Counted from the first letter of the stretch, positions 8,739-17,107 are shown. The stretch: 64,000 nucleotides of DNA from CALDTK01 sp963837005 (GCA_963837005.1 CAWIMC010000020.1:1-64000); one strand, 5' to 3'. The notes: generated by a model not told the origin, from the sequence alone. Program-made: numbers and translations.

Positions 8739-10143
8739 AGTCGATTTGATGGTACAGCAATTTGCTGTGGTGTCTTTTGTCTAAAGGGAGTGCGGCTTTG
8801 CTATAGACTTCTATTTGTGCTATTTCCGGGAATCGCAGTTGGACTACGGCCTCGATGTCTTGCTTACTTGCCGTTCCGCAGTAGGCAATCCGGATGCCCT
8901 GCGTTGCCGTCTCGACGGCAACGTGCGTGACGTTCGCTTCGCTGCGGAGCGCGTGTTCTATTTGGTAGTGTTGGTAGCCGGCACAAGGAGTGGTGTTGCC
9001 GGCGCGGGCCGTGAGGTAGAGGACTCCGTCGCGCAGGTAGCCGTAGTCGCCGGTACCGTGCCAGTCGCCGTGTTTGGTGAGGACGTGCGGTCCGGAGACG
9101 AAAATCTCACCCGCTTCGATCCAGGCCTCGCCGACGCGGATGGCCTGCGGATCGCGGATCTCCAGGCCGGACAGACAACTTACAGGTCGTCCGACGCAGT
9201 AGCCGAGACGCGGGTCTTGGGTTTTGGCGAAAGCCCGCAGCGCAATCGGCTCTGCTTCCGTGGCGCCGTAGATGACGTACAGCGTGGCGTTCGGGAAGGT
9301 GTACTGCATCCGGTGGAGCAACTCATCCGGCACGGGCGCGCCACCGATGCCGACCGCGCGTACTGCTGGATACGGAGGCTCGTCGAGGGCGAGGATGCGC
9401 TGGAAGACATATGGATTGCCGGTAATGCTATTGACACCGGCCGCACGCCAGTCTGCACTTAATTGTCGGTAATCAAGCTTGTCGATGCCCTTACTTAAGT
9501 CGGTAGGCAATTGGCTACACGTGCCCGTTGCCAGTTGGTGAAGTAGCACATTGGCGAACACAGAACTGTCCAATTGCCCCTCGAAAGGCGGGAAGGATTG
9601 CCGCAGGCAGTCGTGCTGCGCCAGGAGCAATCGGTGACTGCGCAAGAGAACTTTAGGCGTGCCCGTACTTCCGGAACTTAGGCTGATGAGCGCGGCCTGG
9701 TCGCCAGCGAGTTCAATAGTCGCGGGCAGCCTATCGAGTTCTCCGGTAGTGAGCCGAAGGATACGAATGCGCATGGCCCATAATAGTATCCGTAGAGCCA
9801 TTGGCGCGGCGTCGACGAGCACCACACCTCCGAAGTCGGTGCGCTTACGCCAAGCCCGTAACACGCTCAACCACTGTCCGGCGGGCGGGACGAGGAGGCT
9901 TCCGCCAAAACCCATTACTGTGAGGAGAGCCATCAGCCGAGGAGCATTTAGGGCTTGTAGCGGCACGAACGCCTTGCCGTTAACCTCCTGCGTAGTCGAA
10001 ATCTGCTGCGAGAAACCTGCCGCGATGCGCAGGAGTCGGTCGGCCGTCCACACTTCCGTCCGGCCATCCACCGGCCAGCGGAGCAGTACGCGACCTTGAG
10101 CGCGTTGCATGCCGTCGAAGATGGTCTGGGCGAAATTGGGCAT
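8728..10143 (-). CDS. Adenylate-forming acyl/aryl ligase (AMP-binding)
   Basis: 471 residues. The phosphate-binding loop SLSSGSTGTPKVLLRSHR, the YGATEAEPIA motif and the GTGDYGYLRDGVLYLTAR segment define the ANL superfamily, which activates a carboxylic acid as an acyl-adenylate. A C-terminal Lys sits in the motif KRHHSKLLY. The ATG at 10141-10143 (MPNFAQTIFDGM) was preferred to the longer reading, whose first 25 residues look non-coding. It heads the operon with the BtaA-like and kinase genes. No carrier-protein gene is visible, so the adenylate is more likely passed to CoA or directly to an amine or hydroxyl. Hairpin motifs lie at 9221 and 9897. Confidence 0.85.
   Translation of the reverse strand: MPNFAQTIFDGMQRAQGRVLLRWPVDGRTEVWTADRLLRIAAGFSQQISTTQEVNGKAFVPLQALNAPRLMALLTVMGFGGSLLVPPAGQWLSVLRAWRKRTDFGGVVLVDAAPMALRILLWAMRIRILRLTTGELDRLPATIELAGDQAALISLSSGSTGTPKVLLRSHRLLLAQHDCLRQSFPPFEGQLDSSVFANVLLHQLATGTCSQLPTDLSKGIDKLDYRQLSADWRAAGVNSITGNPYVFQRILALDEPPYPAVRAVGIGGAPVPDELLHRMQYTFPNATLYVIYGATEAEPIALRAFAKTQDPRLGYCVGRPVSCLSGLEIRDPQAIRVGEAWIEAGEIFVSGPHVLTKHGDWHGTGDYGYLRDGVLYLTARAGNTTPCAGYQHYQIEHALRSEANVTHVAVETATQGIRIAYCGTASKQDIEAVVQLRFPEIAQIEVYSKAALPLDKRHHSKLLYHQIDYAD
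9897..9911 (-). repeat. Hairpin motif, stem GGC, loop GGAA
   Basis: The minus strand reads GTTTT-GGC-GGAA-GCC, inside the ligase gene. Shows the GNRA-permitted change A to G at the second loop position. Confidence 0.88.
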
Positions 10144-10283
10144 GGCGGGAGGGCGGAACTGCTGGTGCGGTAGCAAAGGTGGACCTCGGCTCGAGGGAAG
10201 AAGATGCGGGTTTCGCAACTTCGGCGCGGGGGAGTTGCGGGGATCGGGAATGCGACAGAGCCGATGGGTTACTTTAAGCCGCC

Positions 10284-11135
10284 ATGAAACCCCGCTACCT
10301 CGATCCCCTCAGCGACTTTGGCTTCAAGCGGCTCTTCGGCTCCGAGCTCAACAAGGACCTGCTGATCGCCTTCCTGAATGCTTTGCTGCCGGCCACGCAC
10401 CAGATCCAATCCCTCGAGTTCCGCAATCCCGAGCGCATGGGGCGCCGCCCGGTCGACCGCCGAGCGTTCTTCGATCTGTACTGCGTGAGTACGACCGGGC
10501 AGCGCTTCATCGTCGAGATCCAGAAGGTGCGGCAGACCTTCTTCAAGGACCGCTGCTTCTTCTACTCCACTTTCCCGGTCCAGGACCAAGCCGTCACAGG
10601 GCTCTGGGACTTCCAGCTCGCGCCGGTGTACGTCGTGGCTTTGCTCGACTTCGAACTGAGCGACGAAACCACCGCCGCCGCCGCCGCCGGGGACTACCTC
10701 CACACCGTGCAACTCAAGAACCAGCGCGGGGAGGTCTTCTACGACAAGTACATGCAGGTGTACGTCGAGTTGCCGCGTTTCCGCAAAACCGAGCGCGAAC
10801 TCGCCACCGAGGCCGACCGCTGGCTCTACTTCTTACGGCACCTCGCGGAACTCGACGCCCCGCCGGCGGGTTTACGCGGTGACATGTTCGACAAAGCCTT
10901 CGAAGAAGCGAGCCTTACGCAACTCACGCCCAACCAGCGTCGCCTGTACGATGAGGGCATGCGGGAGAGTCGGGATTTGCACAATGCGTTCGTGTATGCG
11001 AAGAACACTGGGGTGGAGGAGGGTGAAGTTAAGAAGGCAGTTGAAGTAGCCCGAAATGGCTTAACGATAGGTTTGTCGATAGGGCAAATCGCTCAGCTGA
11101 CCGGCTTACCGGAGGATTTCATACGGGGACTATGA
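10284..11135 (+). CDS. Rpn-family PD-(D/E)XK nuclease/putative transposase
   Basis: 283 residues beginning MKPRYLDPLSDFGFKRLFGS, the hallmark start of Rpn/PDDEXK_2 proteins. The catalytic core is readable as FFDLYCVSTTGQRFIVEIQK (D...ExQ type). Rpn proteins are DNA endonucleases reported to promote RecA-independent recombination, and they often occur in multiple copies. The C-terminus ends in two short helices ending GLPEDFIRGL, the usual tail of this family. A damaged partial copy of the 3' end follows directly. A hairpin motif copy at 10775 reads as FRKTE. Confidence 0.9.
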   Translation: MKPRYLDPLSDFGFKRLFGSELNKDLLIAFLNALLPATHQIQSLEFRNPERMGRRPVDRRAFFDLYCVSTTGQRFIVEIQKVRQTFFKDRCFFYSTFPVQDQAVTGLWDFQLAPVYVVALLDFELSDETTAAAAAGDYLHTVQLKNQRGEVFYDKYMQVYVELPRFRKTERELATEADRWLYFLRHLAELDAPPAGLRGDMFDKAFEEASLTQLTPNQRRLYDEGMRESRDLHNAFVYAKNTGVEEGEVKKAVEVARNGLTIGLSIGQIAQLTGLPEDFIRGL

Positions 11136-11182
11136 GGGTAGTGGTGATGTTCTATCTTTCTATGTAGGGCTAATCTAATCAA

Positions 11183-11438
11183 ATGAGTGACATGTTCGAC
11201 AAAGCCTTCGAAGAAGCGAGCCTCACGCAACTCACGCCTAACCAGCGCCGCCTGTACGAGGAGGGTATGCGAGAGAGTCGGGACTCTGCACAATGCATTC
11301 GTGTATGCTGAGAAGACGGGCAAGGACGAGAAGGCTGTAGAGGTGGCTCGCAAAGGCTTAGCCTTGGGAATGCCAGTCGGGCAAATCGCCTTGCTTACAG
11401 GCTTGGATGAGGATTTCATACGGGGACTAATGGAGTAA
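11183..11438 (+). pseudogene. Broken partial duplicate of the Rpn gene 3' end
   Basis: From the ATG at 11183, MSDMFDKAFEEASLTQLTPN repeats the C-terminal part of the upstream Rpn protein almost exactly; the intact copy starts near 10882. An extra two bases near 11284 shift the frame, after which HNAFVYAEKTGKDEKAVEVA and DEDFIRGLME continue the match in a second frame. The N-terminal nuclease part is missing. This is a tandem duplication of about 250 bp that has begun to diverge, not an independent gene. Confidence 0.85.
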
Positions 11439-11480
11439 GTGACGTTGGGACTTGAATGGGTGTCCGTTAGTCAAGGGGAT

Positions 11481-12281
11481 TTACGTTGTAGGGTCTGCAT
11501 CAAGTTTAACCCTGCCCGAAATACGATAACTCACCGCCAGTCGCATTTTGGCTGGATTGTAGCGATCAACGCGCAAGCCATTGTTGGTTCCCGTATCATC
11601 GCGGTACTTCCAGTAGGCGGCGCGGTACTGAAGGTCCAAACGCACCCGCCCGACTGCGATAAATGCGCCTGGGTAAAGCTCGCTGGCGAAGGGATCGAGC
11701 CGGTTGACCCTGTATCCCGGTCCGTCGTTGACGACCCGCCGGTACGAGAGGTTGTAGATCGCGCTTGCCGTGAGTCCCGCGGTGACGGCATGCTCTGTAG
11801 CCCGCGGGCAAAACTTGCACACGCCAGCTCCCAGTACAACGATTTCCGCGGTGGGTGACAGTTGAAGATTGTAAACCCGGTAGTCGCGGCGGTACCGTAG
11901 GTCGTCGGGAAAAGGGCCATCTCTGAAGTACGTTCTGTTGAGTACAACGGGGTAGTGCTGGCTCAGTCGCGTCATCGCGGTGCCTGTGCCGACCGTGAAG
12001 CGCTCGTTGACGCGGTAGCGGTAGGTCAGTCCGAGGCCATACTCGCGATCATTGGGGATGCCCTGGTGAGTCCGCGTGTCACGCTCTACCCACCGGCCAT
12101 CGCGAAAGCCATCCCGCCGATCCGGAACGCCGTTTGCGTAGGCCACCGACGCCCAGAGTTCGTGTCGCGTGGTGGGCGCTTCTTGCGCGAGGGCGGTCGT
12201 GAGGTGGACGCAGGTGCACGAAAGTGTGAGCAGGATGGCCGCAGCGGCCGTGCGGACGTGTGTTGGCGAAAGCTGATCCAT
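11481..12281 (-). CDS. Secreted outer-membrane beta-barrel-like protein of unknown function
   Basis: 266 residues from the ATG at 12279-12281. The N-terminus MDQLSPTHVRTAAAAILLTL plus a following small-residue stretch ending ALAQ is a signal peptide. The mature part has alternating aromatic and polar strands (GLGLTYRYRVNERFTVGTG, VRLDLQYRAAYWKYRD, MRLAVSYRISGRVKL), as in small outer-membrane barrels. Two Cys residues sit close together (GAGVCKFCPRA). I do not recognise a named family. The frame is open upstream, but that part lies over the large inverted repeat and looks non-coding. Confidence 0.65.
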   Translation of the reverse strand: MDQLSPTHVRTAAAAILLTLSCTCVHLTTALAQEAPTTRHELWASVAYANGVPDRRDGFRDGRWVERDTRTHQGIPNDREYGLGLTYRYRVNERFTVGTGTAMTRLSQHYPVVLNRTYFRDGPFPDDLRYRRDYRVYNLQLSPTAEIVVLGAGVCKFCPRATEHAVTAGLTASAIYNLSYRRVVNDGPGYRVNRLDPFASELYPGAFIAVGRVRLDLQYRAAYWKYRDDTGTNNGLRVDRYNPAKMRLAVSYRISGRVKLDADPTT

Positions 12282-12362
12282 GGCGAGGCAGGCGATTTGG
12301 CGTGTAAATGTATTGGCAGGTAGACGCGCGTAGCAAGGCTTTCGCTGCACGCGTGGCTTGGC

Positions 12363-12415
12363 GGGCTCCCGCGCTTCCGCGCGGTCCAAGATGCCGCGCG
12401 GAAGCGCGGGAGCCC
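12363..12415. repeat. Perfect 22-bp inverted repeat with 9-nt loop
   Basis: Left arm 12363-12384 (begins GGGCTCCCGCGC) and right arm 12394-12415 are exact reverse complements around a TCCAAGATG loop. It lies between two minus-strand genes. There is no T-run after either arm, so it is not a standard rho-independent terminator; it could be a REP-like element or a transcript-stabilising stem. Confidence 0.85.
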
Positions 12416-12424
12416 TGCAGATCC

Positions 12425-13320
12425 TCAGTACTCCTCCACCAGCCCAGTGTGCATCCGCCACGTCGGTATTTGCGCAGTCACTTTGGTCCCGGTTTTGGTC
12501 AGCTTCACCACCTCTCTGCCAGGAATTAAATAAGCCTTCTTCACCGTCTCGGGCAGGTCGAGCGTCACCGTTACGCCGCTTACCTGCGGCAGGTGCAGGA
12601 GACTTACCCGTCTGGCACTCGGGAGCTTGGCGACCGAGAGCATGGGGCGGGTGTCGACTTTCGTCAAAACATTCTCGACCAGCTGCCGGTGCAAACGCAC
12701 GCCGCGCTCGTAGTAGAGGCGGTCGAGTTCGTGCGCGAACCAGACCCCATTGCCTTTGCGCACCACGGCCGGGCACTCAGAATCCTCCAAACGGTAGGGC
12801 GTCTCACGGTGCCCGTTGACCTGCCCGTAGGTCCGATCGAAGTACGGTAGGCGGATCATCGCCAGCGCCTCGGCCTCCGGCTGGAGCGTCGCGCGCAGAC
12901 CGCCGTCGTAGTTGACGAAGGGCGTCGAGACGACTTCCTTCTCCAGACCCGAGTTCGGCCGCAGGACAGTGTAGTCGAACTGAAACTCCGAGTCCCCGAC
13001 ATACTCTACCCCGAGGTCCATCGCGAAGGCCTCGCCGTCCTCGTCGAGCAGGCCCCCGCCGAAGACGAGCACCTTGCCGCCACCCGCGATGTAGGTTTTG
13101 GAGGGCCGCCACGTGTTTTGGCGAAAGCCGCCTGCCCCCGCCGCTCGGCACGATGATAGTCTCGAACTGCTGCAGGTTCTTGGGCATGGCTACGAGGAAG
13201 TCGCGGTGCATCTCGAGCAGCATATTCACCACCCCGCAACCGCGCCTTCGAAAAGCGTTCGCCGATGCCAGGGATCGCCTCCGAGGTGTGGAAGTCGAGG
13301 TGGACCTGGCGGGCCGGCAA
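12425..13320 (-). pseudogene. Remnant of a glycosidase gene with beta-galactosidase-type C-terminus
   Basis: The N-terminal sliver PARQVHLDFHTSEAIPGIGERF is the start of a putative glycosyl-hydrolase family whose members, from memory, are several hundred residues long. It is followed almost at once, in a different frame, by LLEMHRDFLVAMPKNLQQFE, which normally lies far downstream. A third frame then carries a C-terminal region of about 215 residues (VFGGGLLDEDGEAFAMDLGV to HTGLVEEY). So the catalytic middle is gone and there are at least two frame changes (near 13240 and 13100). This is an internally deleted gene, not an assembly indel. Hairpin motifs lie at 12656 and 13115. Confidence 0.7.
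12656..12670 (-). repeat. Hairpin motif, stem GAC, loop GAAA
   Basis: The minus strand reads GTTTT-GAC-GAAA-GTC. Both stem sides changed together relative to the GGC form. Confidence 0.88.
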
Positions 13321-13533
13321 GCGGCTGCGTGATCATACGCTGAGAGAACACCTGCGCGAGGGCAGCGGAGAAGCCAACGAGCAGCGGAAGGGCGGCGAGG
13401 AGAGAGCGGGTGGCGTAGTTCGAGATGGCAGCAAACTAGCCAGCCGCTGCCAGTACACGACCCGGTGCTGTCCAGCCTCTTGCAAATCTCAACAATTTGT
13501 CGTATACTATCAGCCGGTTCAATCCCATACTAT

Positions 13534-14001
13534 ATGCCTACCACTACCACTACCCAGCCCTACGTCATGACCCGCGCCCGCTTCGGTCGCGCCCCCCGCA
13601 TCGTCCTGCCTTCCCAACTCAAAAAGACCGAGCGCCCGGCCCGTACCTCTACCGACAGCGCCTTCGACGCCCGCTTCACGCGCATGGCGCACCGCAACCG
13701 CTTCCGTGAAATCGCCAAGGCCATGGGGCACTTCGGGGAGGTATCCGAGCGGATCTGCAAAACCTACGCGACCTACTCTATCGGTGGCACGCAGTTCGCG
13801 GTGGTTAAGCCCCTGTCCGACGGCGACATCCGCGTCGGAGTAGCCCTCCCCGAGACCGACGAAGCCCTGGCCGCCCCGAGTGGCCTCGGCAACAGCGACC
13901 GGATCAACGGCCAATTCGAACTCGCCAGCCACGAAGCCCTCAACGGGGCTCAACTCGGCTGGCTCCGCAAAGCCTACAACAGCGCGGTGGCAGAGGACTA
14001 A
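13534..14001 (+). CDS. DUF5655-like small protein
   Basis: 155 residues from the ATG at 13534 (MPTTTTTQPYVMTRARFG). A basic, low-complexity N-terminus is followed by FREIAKAMGHFGEVSERICK, FAVVKPLSDGDIRVGVALPE and LGWLRKAYNSA. That pattern resembles the DUF5655 domain, a small fold of unknown function often at the C-terminus of DNA-associated or toxin-antitoxin-linked proteins. The frame is open further upstream but lacks a convincing start. The gene ends just before a bidirectional terminator shared with the convergent neighbour. Confidence 0.6.
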   Translation: MPTTTTTQPYVMTRARFGRAPRIVLPSQLKKTERPARTSTDSAFDARFTRMAHRNRFREIAKAMGHFGEVSERICKTYATYSIGGTQFAVVKPLSDGDIRVGVALPETDEALAAPSGLGNSDRINGQFELASHEALNGAQLGWLRKAYNSAVAED

Positions 14002-14034
14002 TCCTACCTACCAGCCAACGTTGGCAATACACTT

Positions 14035-14075
14035 AAGGCACAGCTCCAACGCTCGACGTTGGGCCTGTGCCTTTT
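14035..14075. terminator. Bidirectional rho-independent terminator
   Basis: The outer stem AAGGCACAG (14035-14043) pairs with CTGTGCCTT (14065-14073), and an inner stem CCAACG/CGTTGG closes the loop. It is followed by TTCTCT on the plus strand. It sits between convergent genes ending at 14001 and 14078. Confidence 0.85.
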
Positions 14076-14077
14076 CT

Positions 14078-16168
14078 CTATTGCTGAAACATCGTCACCC
14101 ACGTGATCTCTCTCTCGCCCAAGAAGCGCCAGTGCCCGCGCGGCAGGTCCTTCTTCGTGAGACCAGCGAAGTGTAGGCGATCCGCCTTCTCGAACTGGAT
14201 TCCCGCCGCCGCCAATACTTCTGCCGGGAAGGCCCCGCGCACGACGATCGAAATTTTCGTGCGCTCCTCGTTGAGGAACTCCGCCACCAGTATCCCCGTT
14301 TGGTTGCCTTCCACTTTTGGGAGGGCCTCCAGGGCATCCGCGTCGAGCGCCTCGGCGAGGTCGAGCGTGAACGACTCCTTCGGGAGGTGCTTGGCGAAGT
14401 GCTTGCCGAGCTCCGGGTCGTTGCTCACGAGCTGTAGCCCGAGCATCTCGGCCTCGAGCGGGTGCACTACCTGCAGCTGCTCGGTGCCCTTAAACTTGAG
14501 GACTTGCGATAGAGTGCCCGCGCTGCGCTGGGTATCGTCGTTCTCCCAGGTGTTGCCCTCGGTTGCCTCCGCGGCCGCGGCATCCTCGACGGTGCTCGAC
14601 TCTTCCTCTGCTGCTACCGCCATTGCGGCCTCCACACCCCGGGGCTTGTTGATGAGGATGTACACGAGGTGATCGCGGCGCGAGATCGGCTTCTCGTCGA
14701 AGAGCACGACGTCGTCCGGCTCAATCATCGTCCCCGGTCCGACTATTTCCCCGTTGACGGTCACGCGACCGCGCTTGACGAGTTCGTCGGACTCCTTACG
14801 ACTGTAGCGCGTCGAGCGGGCCACGTACTTGTTGAGGCGGATTGGCTCCTGGACGGCGTCCTTATCGAGGTTCGGTGGGGTAGGGGGCTTGTAGCGGCGC
14901 TTGTCAGCAGGCTTGGCGGGCACTGGGCGGCTTTCGCCAAAACGGCCACGGCTTTCGCTAAAACCTCCACTCCTGTCGTCACTGCGCCGCTCGTCACTGC
15001 GCCGCTCGTCGCGCCCACGCCGGTCGTCGAAGCGGTTGTCGGAGCGTCGGTCGTCAAATCGATTGTCTGGACGGCGGTCGCGATCGTCGCGTGTCATGCG
15101 CTTCCACTCCTGGCTACGGCTCTCCCCCCCGCGCTCATCGCGGCGGAAGTCCCCGCCGCCGCCACCTCGGTTGTCGCGGTCGTAGCCGCCACGCTGGCCA
15201 CGGTCATTGTAGCCGTTGCCGCGGTTGTCGCGGTCGTAGTCGCCACGCTGGCCGCGGTCATTGTAGCCGTTGCCGCGGTTGTTGTAGCCGCCACCTCGGT
15301 TGTCGCGGTCGTAGCCGCCGCCTCGGTTGTCGCGGTCGTAGCCGCCGCCTCGGTTGTCGCGGTCGTAGCCGCCACCTCGGTTGTCGCGGTCGTAGCCGCC
15401 GTCTCGGTTGTCGCGGTCGTAGCCGCCACCTCGGCTGTCGCGGTCGTAGCCGCCACCTCGGTTGTCGCGGTCGTAGCCGCCACCTCGGTTGTCGCGGTCG
15501 TAGCCGCCACCTCGGTTGTCGGGCGTGTTGTAGTTGTTGTTACGGTCGCTGTAACCACCGCCGCCTCTGTTGTCACGGTCGTAGCCGCCGCGTTGGTCTC
15601 GCTCGTTGCTGCCCCGGTTGTCGTAACCCCGGTTATCGTCTCGGCGCTCGTATCCGCCTCCTCGCCGATCATTCGGCGGGCCAGCATCCGGGCCATTTTC
15701 CTGGCGGCCTTTCCCGTAGCCTCGGCCGATGTTGTCGCCACCGTAGCTGCGGCCCTGGTAGCCGCCGCGGTCGGCATTGTAATCGGCACGCCCGTCCGAC
15801 GAGCGATGGCTGTCGTCGCGACCGAAGCTGCGCGGGCCGCGGTCGTCCCGACTGCTGCGATCGTTTTGACGGAAGTCATCCCTGCCGCCACGATCGTCAC
15901 GTCCCCCACGGTCTCGCGAGAAGCCACCGCCGCCGCCACTGGACGATTCCTGCTTGGGTGCCCACCGGTTTTGGCGAAAGCCGTCGTCTCCTGCGCTGTC
16001 ACGGCCTTCGTCGTTGCGCTCGCTGCGTGCCGGACGCTCGTCGCGCCCGCGGTTGTCGTCGTGTCGCTCGTCGCGGCTGTCGTTGCGGCGGGGCTGGTCG
16101 TCGCCGGGCTTGTGGAATCCTGGGGTCAAGAGAGTAGTGGTTTGGGGGAGGTTAGGGCCGCGCGGCAC
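14078..16168 (-). CDS. RsuA/RluB-type pseudouridine-synthase-like protein with long RGG-type N-terminus
   Basis: 696 residues in two parts. The first ~420 are extremely rich in Gly, Arg, Asp, Asn and Tyr, with tandem GGGYDRDNR units, an RNA-binding low-complexity region. The rest has an S4 domain (RLNKYVARSTRYSRKESDELVKRG as the core) and a pseudouridine-synthase fold (LVYILINKPRGVE, VEGNQTGILVAEFLNE). In active enzymes the catalytic motif reads GRLDxxTxGLLLxTND. Here the matching stretch is HPLEAEMLGLQLVSNDPEL, without the Arg-Leu-Asp triad, so catalysis is doubtful. It may be an RNA-binding protein of the ribosome or cold response. The start ATG lies 17 bp beyond the tRNA gene. Confidence 0.8.
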   Translation of the reverse strand: MPRGPNLPQTTTLLTPGFHKPGDDQPRRNDSRDERHDDNRGRDERPARSERNDEGRDSAGDDGFRQNRWAPKQESSSGGGGGFSRDRGGRDDRGGRDDFRQNDRSSRDDRGPRSFGRDDSHRSSDGRADYNADRGGYQGRSYGGDNIGRGYGKGRQENGPDAGPPNDRRGGGYERRDDNRGYDNRGSNERDQRGGYDRDNRGGGGYSDRNNNYNTPDNRGGGYDRDNRGGGYDRDNRGGGYDRDSRGGGYDRDNRDGGYDRDNRGGGYDRDNRGGGYDRDNRGGGYDRDNRGGGYNNRGNGYNDRGQRGDYDRDNRGNGYNDRGQRGGYDRDNRGGGGGDFRRDERGGESRSQEWKRMTRDDRDRRPDNRFDDRRSDNRFDDRRGRDERRSDERRSDDRSGGFSESRGRFGESRPVPAKPADKRRYKPPTPPNLDKDAVQEPIRLNKYVARSTRYSRKESDELVKRGRVTVNGEIVGPGTMIEPDDVVLFDEKPISRRDHLVYILINKPRGVEAAMAVAAEEESSTVEDAAAAEATEGNTWENDDTQRSAGTLSQVLKFKGTEQLQVVHPLEAEMLGLQLVSNDPELGKHFAKHLPKESFTLDLAEALDADALEALPKVEGNQTGILVAEFLNEERTKISIVVRGAFPAEVLAAAGIQFEKADRLHFAGLTKKDLPRGHWRFLGEREITWVTMFQQ
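15170..15525 (-). repeat. Tandem 27-nt coding repeats (GGGYDRDNR units)
   Basis: On the plus strand the unit reads approximately CGGTTGTCGCGGTCGTAGCC with a short GCC/ACCT spacer, repeated about a dozen times with a few GNGYNDRGQRG variants. It encodes the nonapeptide repeats of the RGG-type region. The array should be prone to length change by slippage or recombination. Confidence 0.9.
15863..15877 (+). repeat. Hairpin motif, stem GAC, loop GGAA
   Basis: GTTTT-GAC-GGAA-GTC inside the RGG-repeat gene, antisense. Combines the GAC stem with the GGAA loop. Confidence 0.88.
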
Positions 16169-16185
16169 GGGAGGAGAGGGAAAAG

Positions 16186-16258
16186 TGGCCCCTGTTGGAT
16201 TTGAACCAACGACCGACCGGTTATGAGCCGGGCGCTCTAACCGCTGAGCTAAGGGGCC
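16186..16258 (-). tRNA. tRNA-Ile2 (anticodon CAU, lysidine type)
   Basis: The reverse strand reads GGCCCCTTAGCTCAGCGG... with TTAGAGC, anticodon loop CTCATAA, the T-arm GGTTCAAATCC and acceptor end GGGGCC plus discriminator A. The GGCCCCTTAGCTCAG start is that of tRNA-Ile2, whose C34 is changed to lysidine by TilS to read AUA, rather than of a methionine tRNA. CCA is not encoded. Confidence 0.9.
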
Positions 16259-16358
16259 GTCGAAAGGGGACGCCGGTAGGATACCTAACCGGACGCGGGC
16301 GGTTGCGGTTGAAATACCAGCGCACCCGCCCCACCTTTACGGCCCGCAAACTTACGTC

Positions 16359-17018
16359 ATGTCCTACGCCCAAACTACCCCCGGTACGATCGACCCTCAG
16401 CAGGTCCGCGCCGTCGTCTTCGACCTCGGTAACGTACTGCTCGGACTCGACAACGAACTCTACGCCGGCAGCTGGCCACAGGGCATTGGCCACGATCACG
16501 AGGGCTTCGAGGCCTGGGTCGCGGGCGAGGGGCTCTGGTACGCCTTCGAGACCGGGGCGGTGACGACCAACGAGTTTACCGCGCGTCTCAGCGAACGTTT
16601 GGGGCTTTCGCCAAAACAAGTCCTCGACTACTGGAACTCCCTGTTGCTCGGCTTCCTCCCCGGCGTGGCCCAGGGCCTGGCGGTTTTGCGGAAACGCTAC
16701 CCCCTCTACGTGCTGAGCAACACCAACGCCGCCCACATTGATTGGCTCCGCGAGAACGCCAAGGCTCACGGGATGCCCGACTTCGAGACCGGCATCTTCG
16801 AGGAGATCTTCTACTCGTACGAACTCGGTAGCGTCAAGCCGGAAGCCAGCATCTACGAGCAGACCCAGCGGCGCATCGGTCGGCCGGCCAGCGAGCTGCT
16901 GTTTGTCGATGACCGCGCCGAAAACGTGGAGGCCGCCCACGCGCAGGGCTGGCAGGCCATCTTGCTGCCCGTCGGCGAGGACGTCTTTCAGGTGTTGGAC
17001 GGACTCGGGGTCCGCTAG
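16359..17018 (+). CDS. HAD-superfamily phosphatase (YihX-like)
   Basis: 219 residues with the HAD motifs in order: VVFDLGNVLLGLD (nucleophile Asp), YVLSNTN (motif II), GSVKPEASIY (motif III Lys) and LLFVDDRAENVEAA (motif IV Asp pair). The FDLGNV form of motif I is that of YihX-like HAD-IA enzymes, which hydrolyse sugar phosphates. It is transcribed divergently from the tRNA and just upstream of recX. Two hairpin motifs with different stems, at 16603 (GGC) and 16683 (GCG), lie only 80 bp apart within it. Confidence 0.88.
   Translation: MSYAQTTPGTIDPQQVRAVVFDLGNVLLGLDNELYAGSWPQGIGHDHEGFEAWVAGEGLWYAFETGAVTTNEFTARLSERLGLSPKQVLDYWNSLLLGFLPGVAQGLAVLRKRYPLYVLSNTNAAHIDWLRENAKAHGMPDFETGIFEEIFYSYELGSVKPEASIYEQTQRRIGRPASELLFVDDRAENVEAAHAQGWQAILLPVGEDVFQVLDGLGVR
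16683..16697 (+). repeat. Hairpin motif, stem GCG, loop GAAA
   Basis: GTTTT-GCG-GAAA-CGC inside the HAD gene. All three stem pairs differ in order from the GGC form yet remain complementary. Confidence 0.9.
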
Positions 17019-17107
17019 TAGCGACACCATACCCCGCTCGGCGCACTGCTCGTGCTCCGATACCGTGCGCAGCGACAACCAAAAGCCGACGCGTCCTTTC
17101 TCCTAGT

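Noticed and set aside
15091..16204. Long plus-strand open frames rich in Val/Ala or Cys/Arg/Gly
   Set aside because: They mirror the tandem repeats of the RGG-type gene on the other strand; no start context and no domain.
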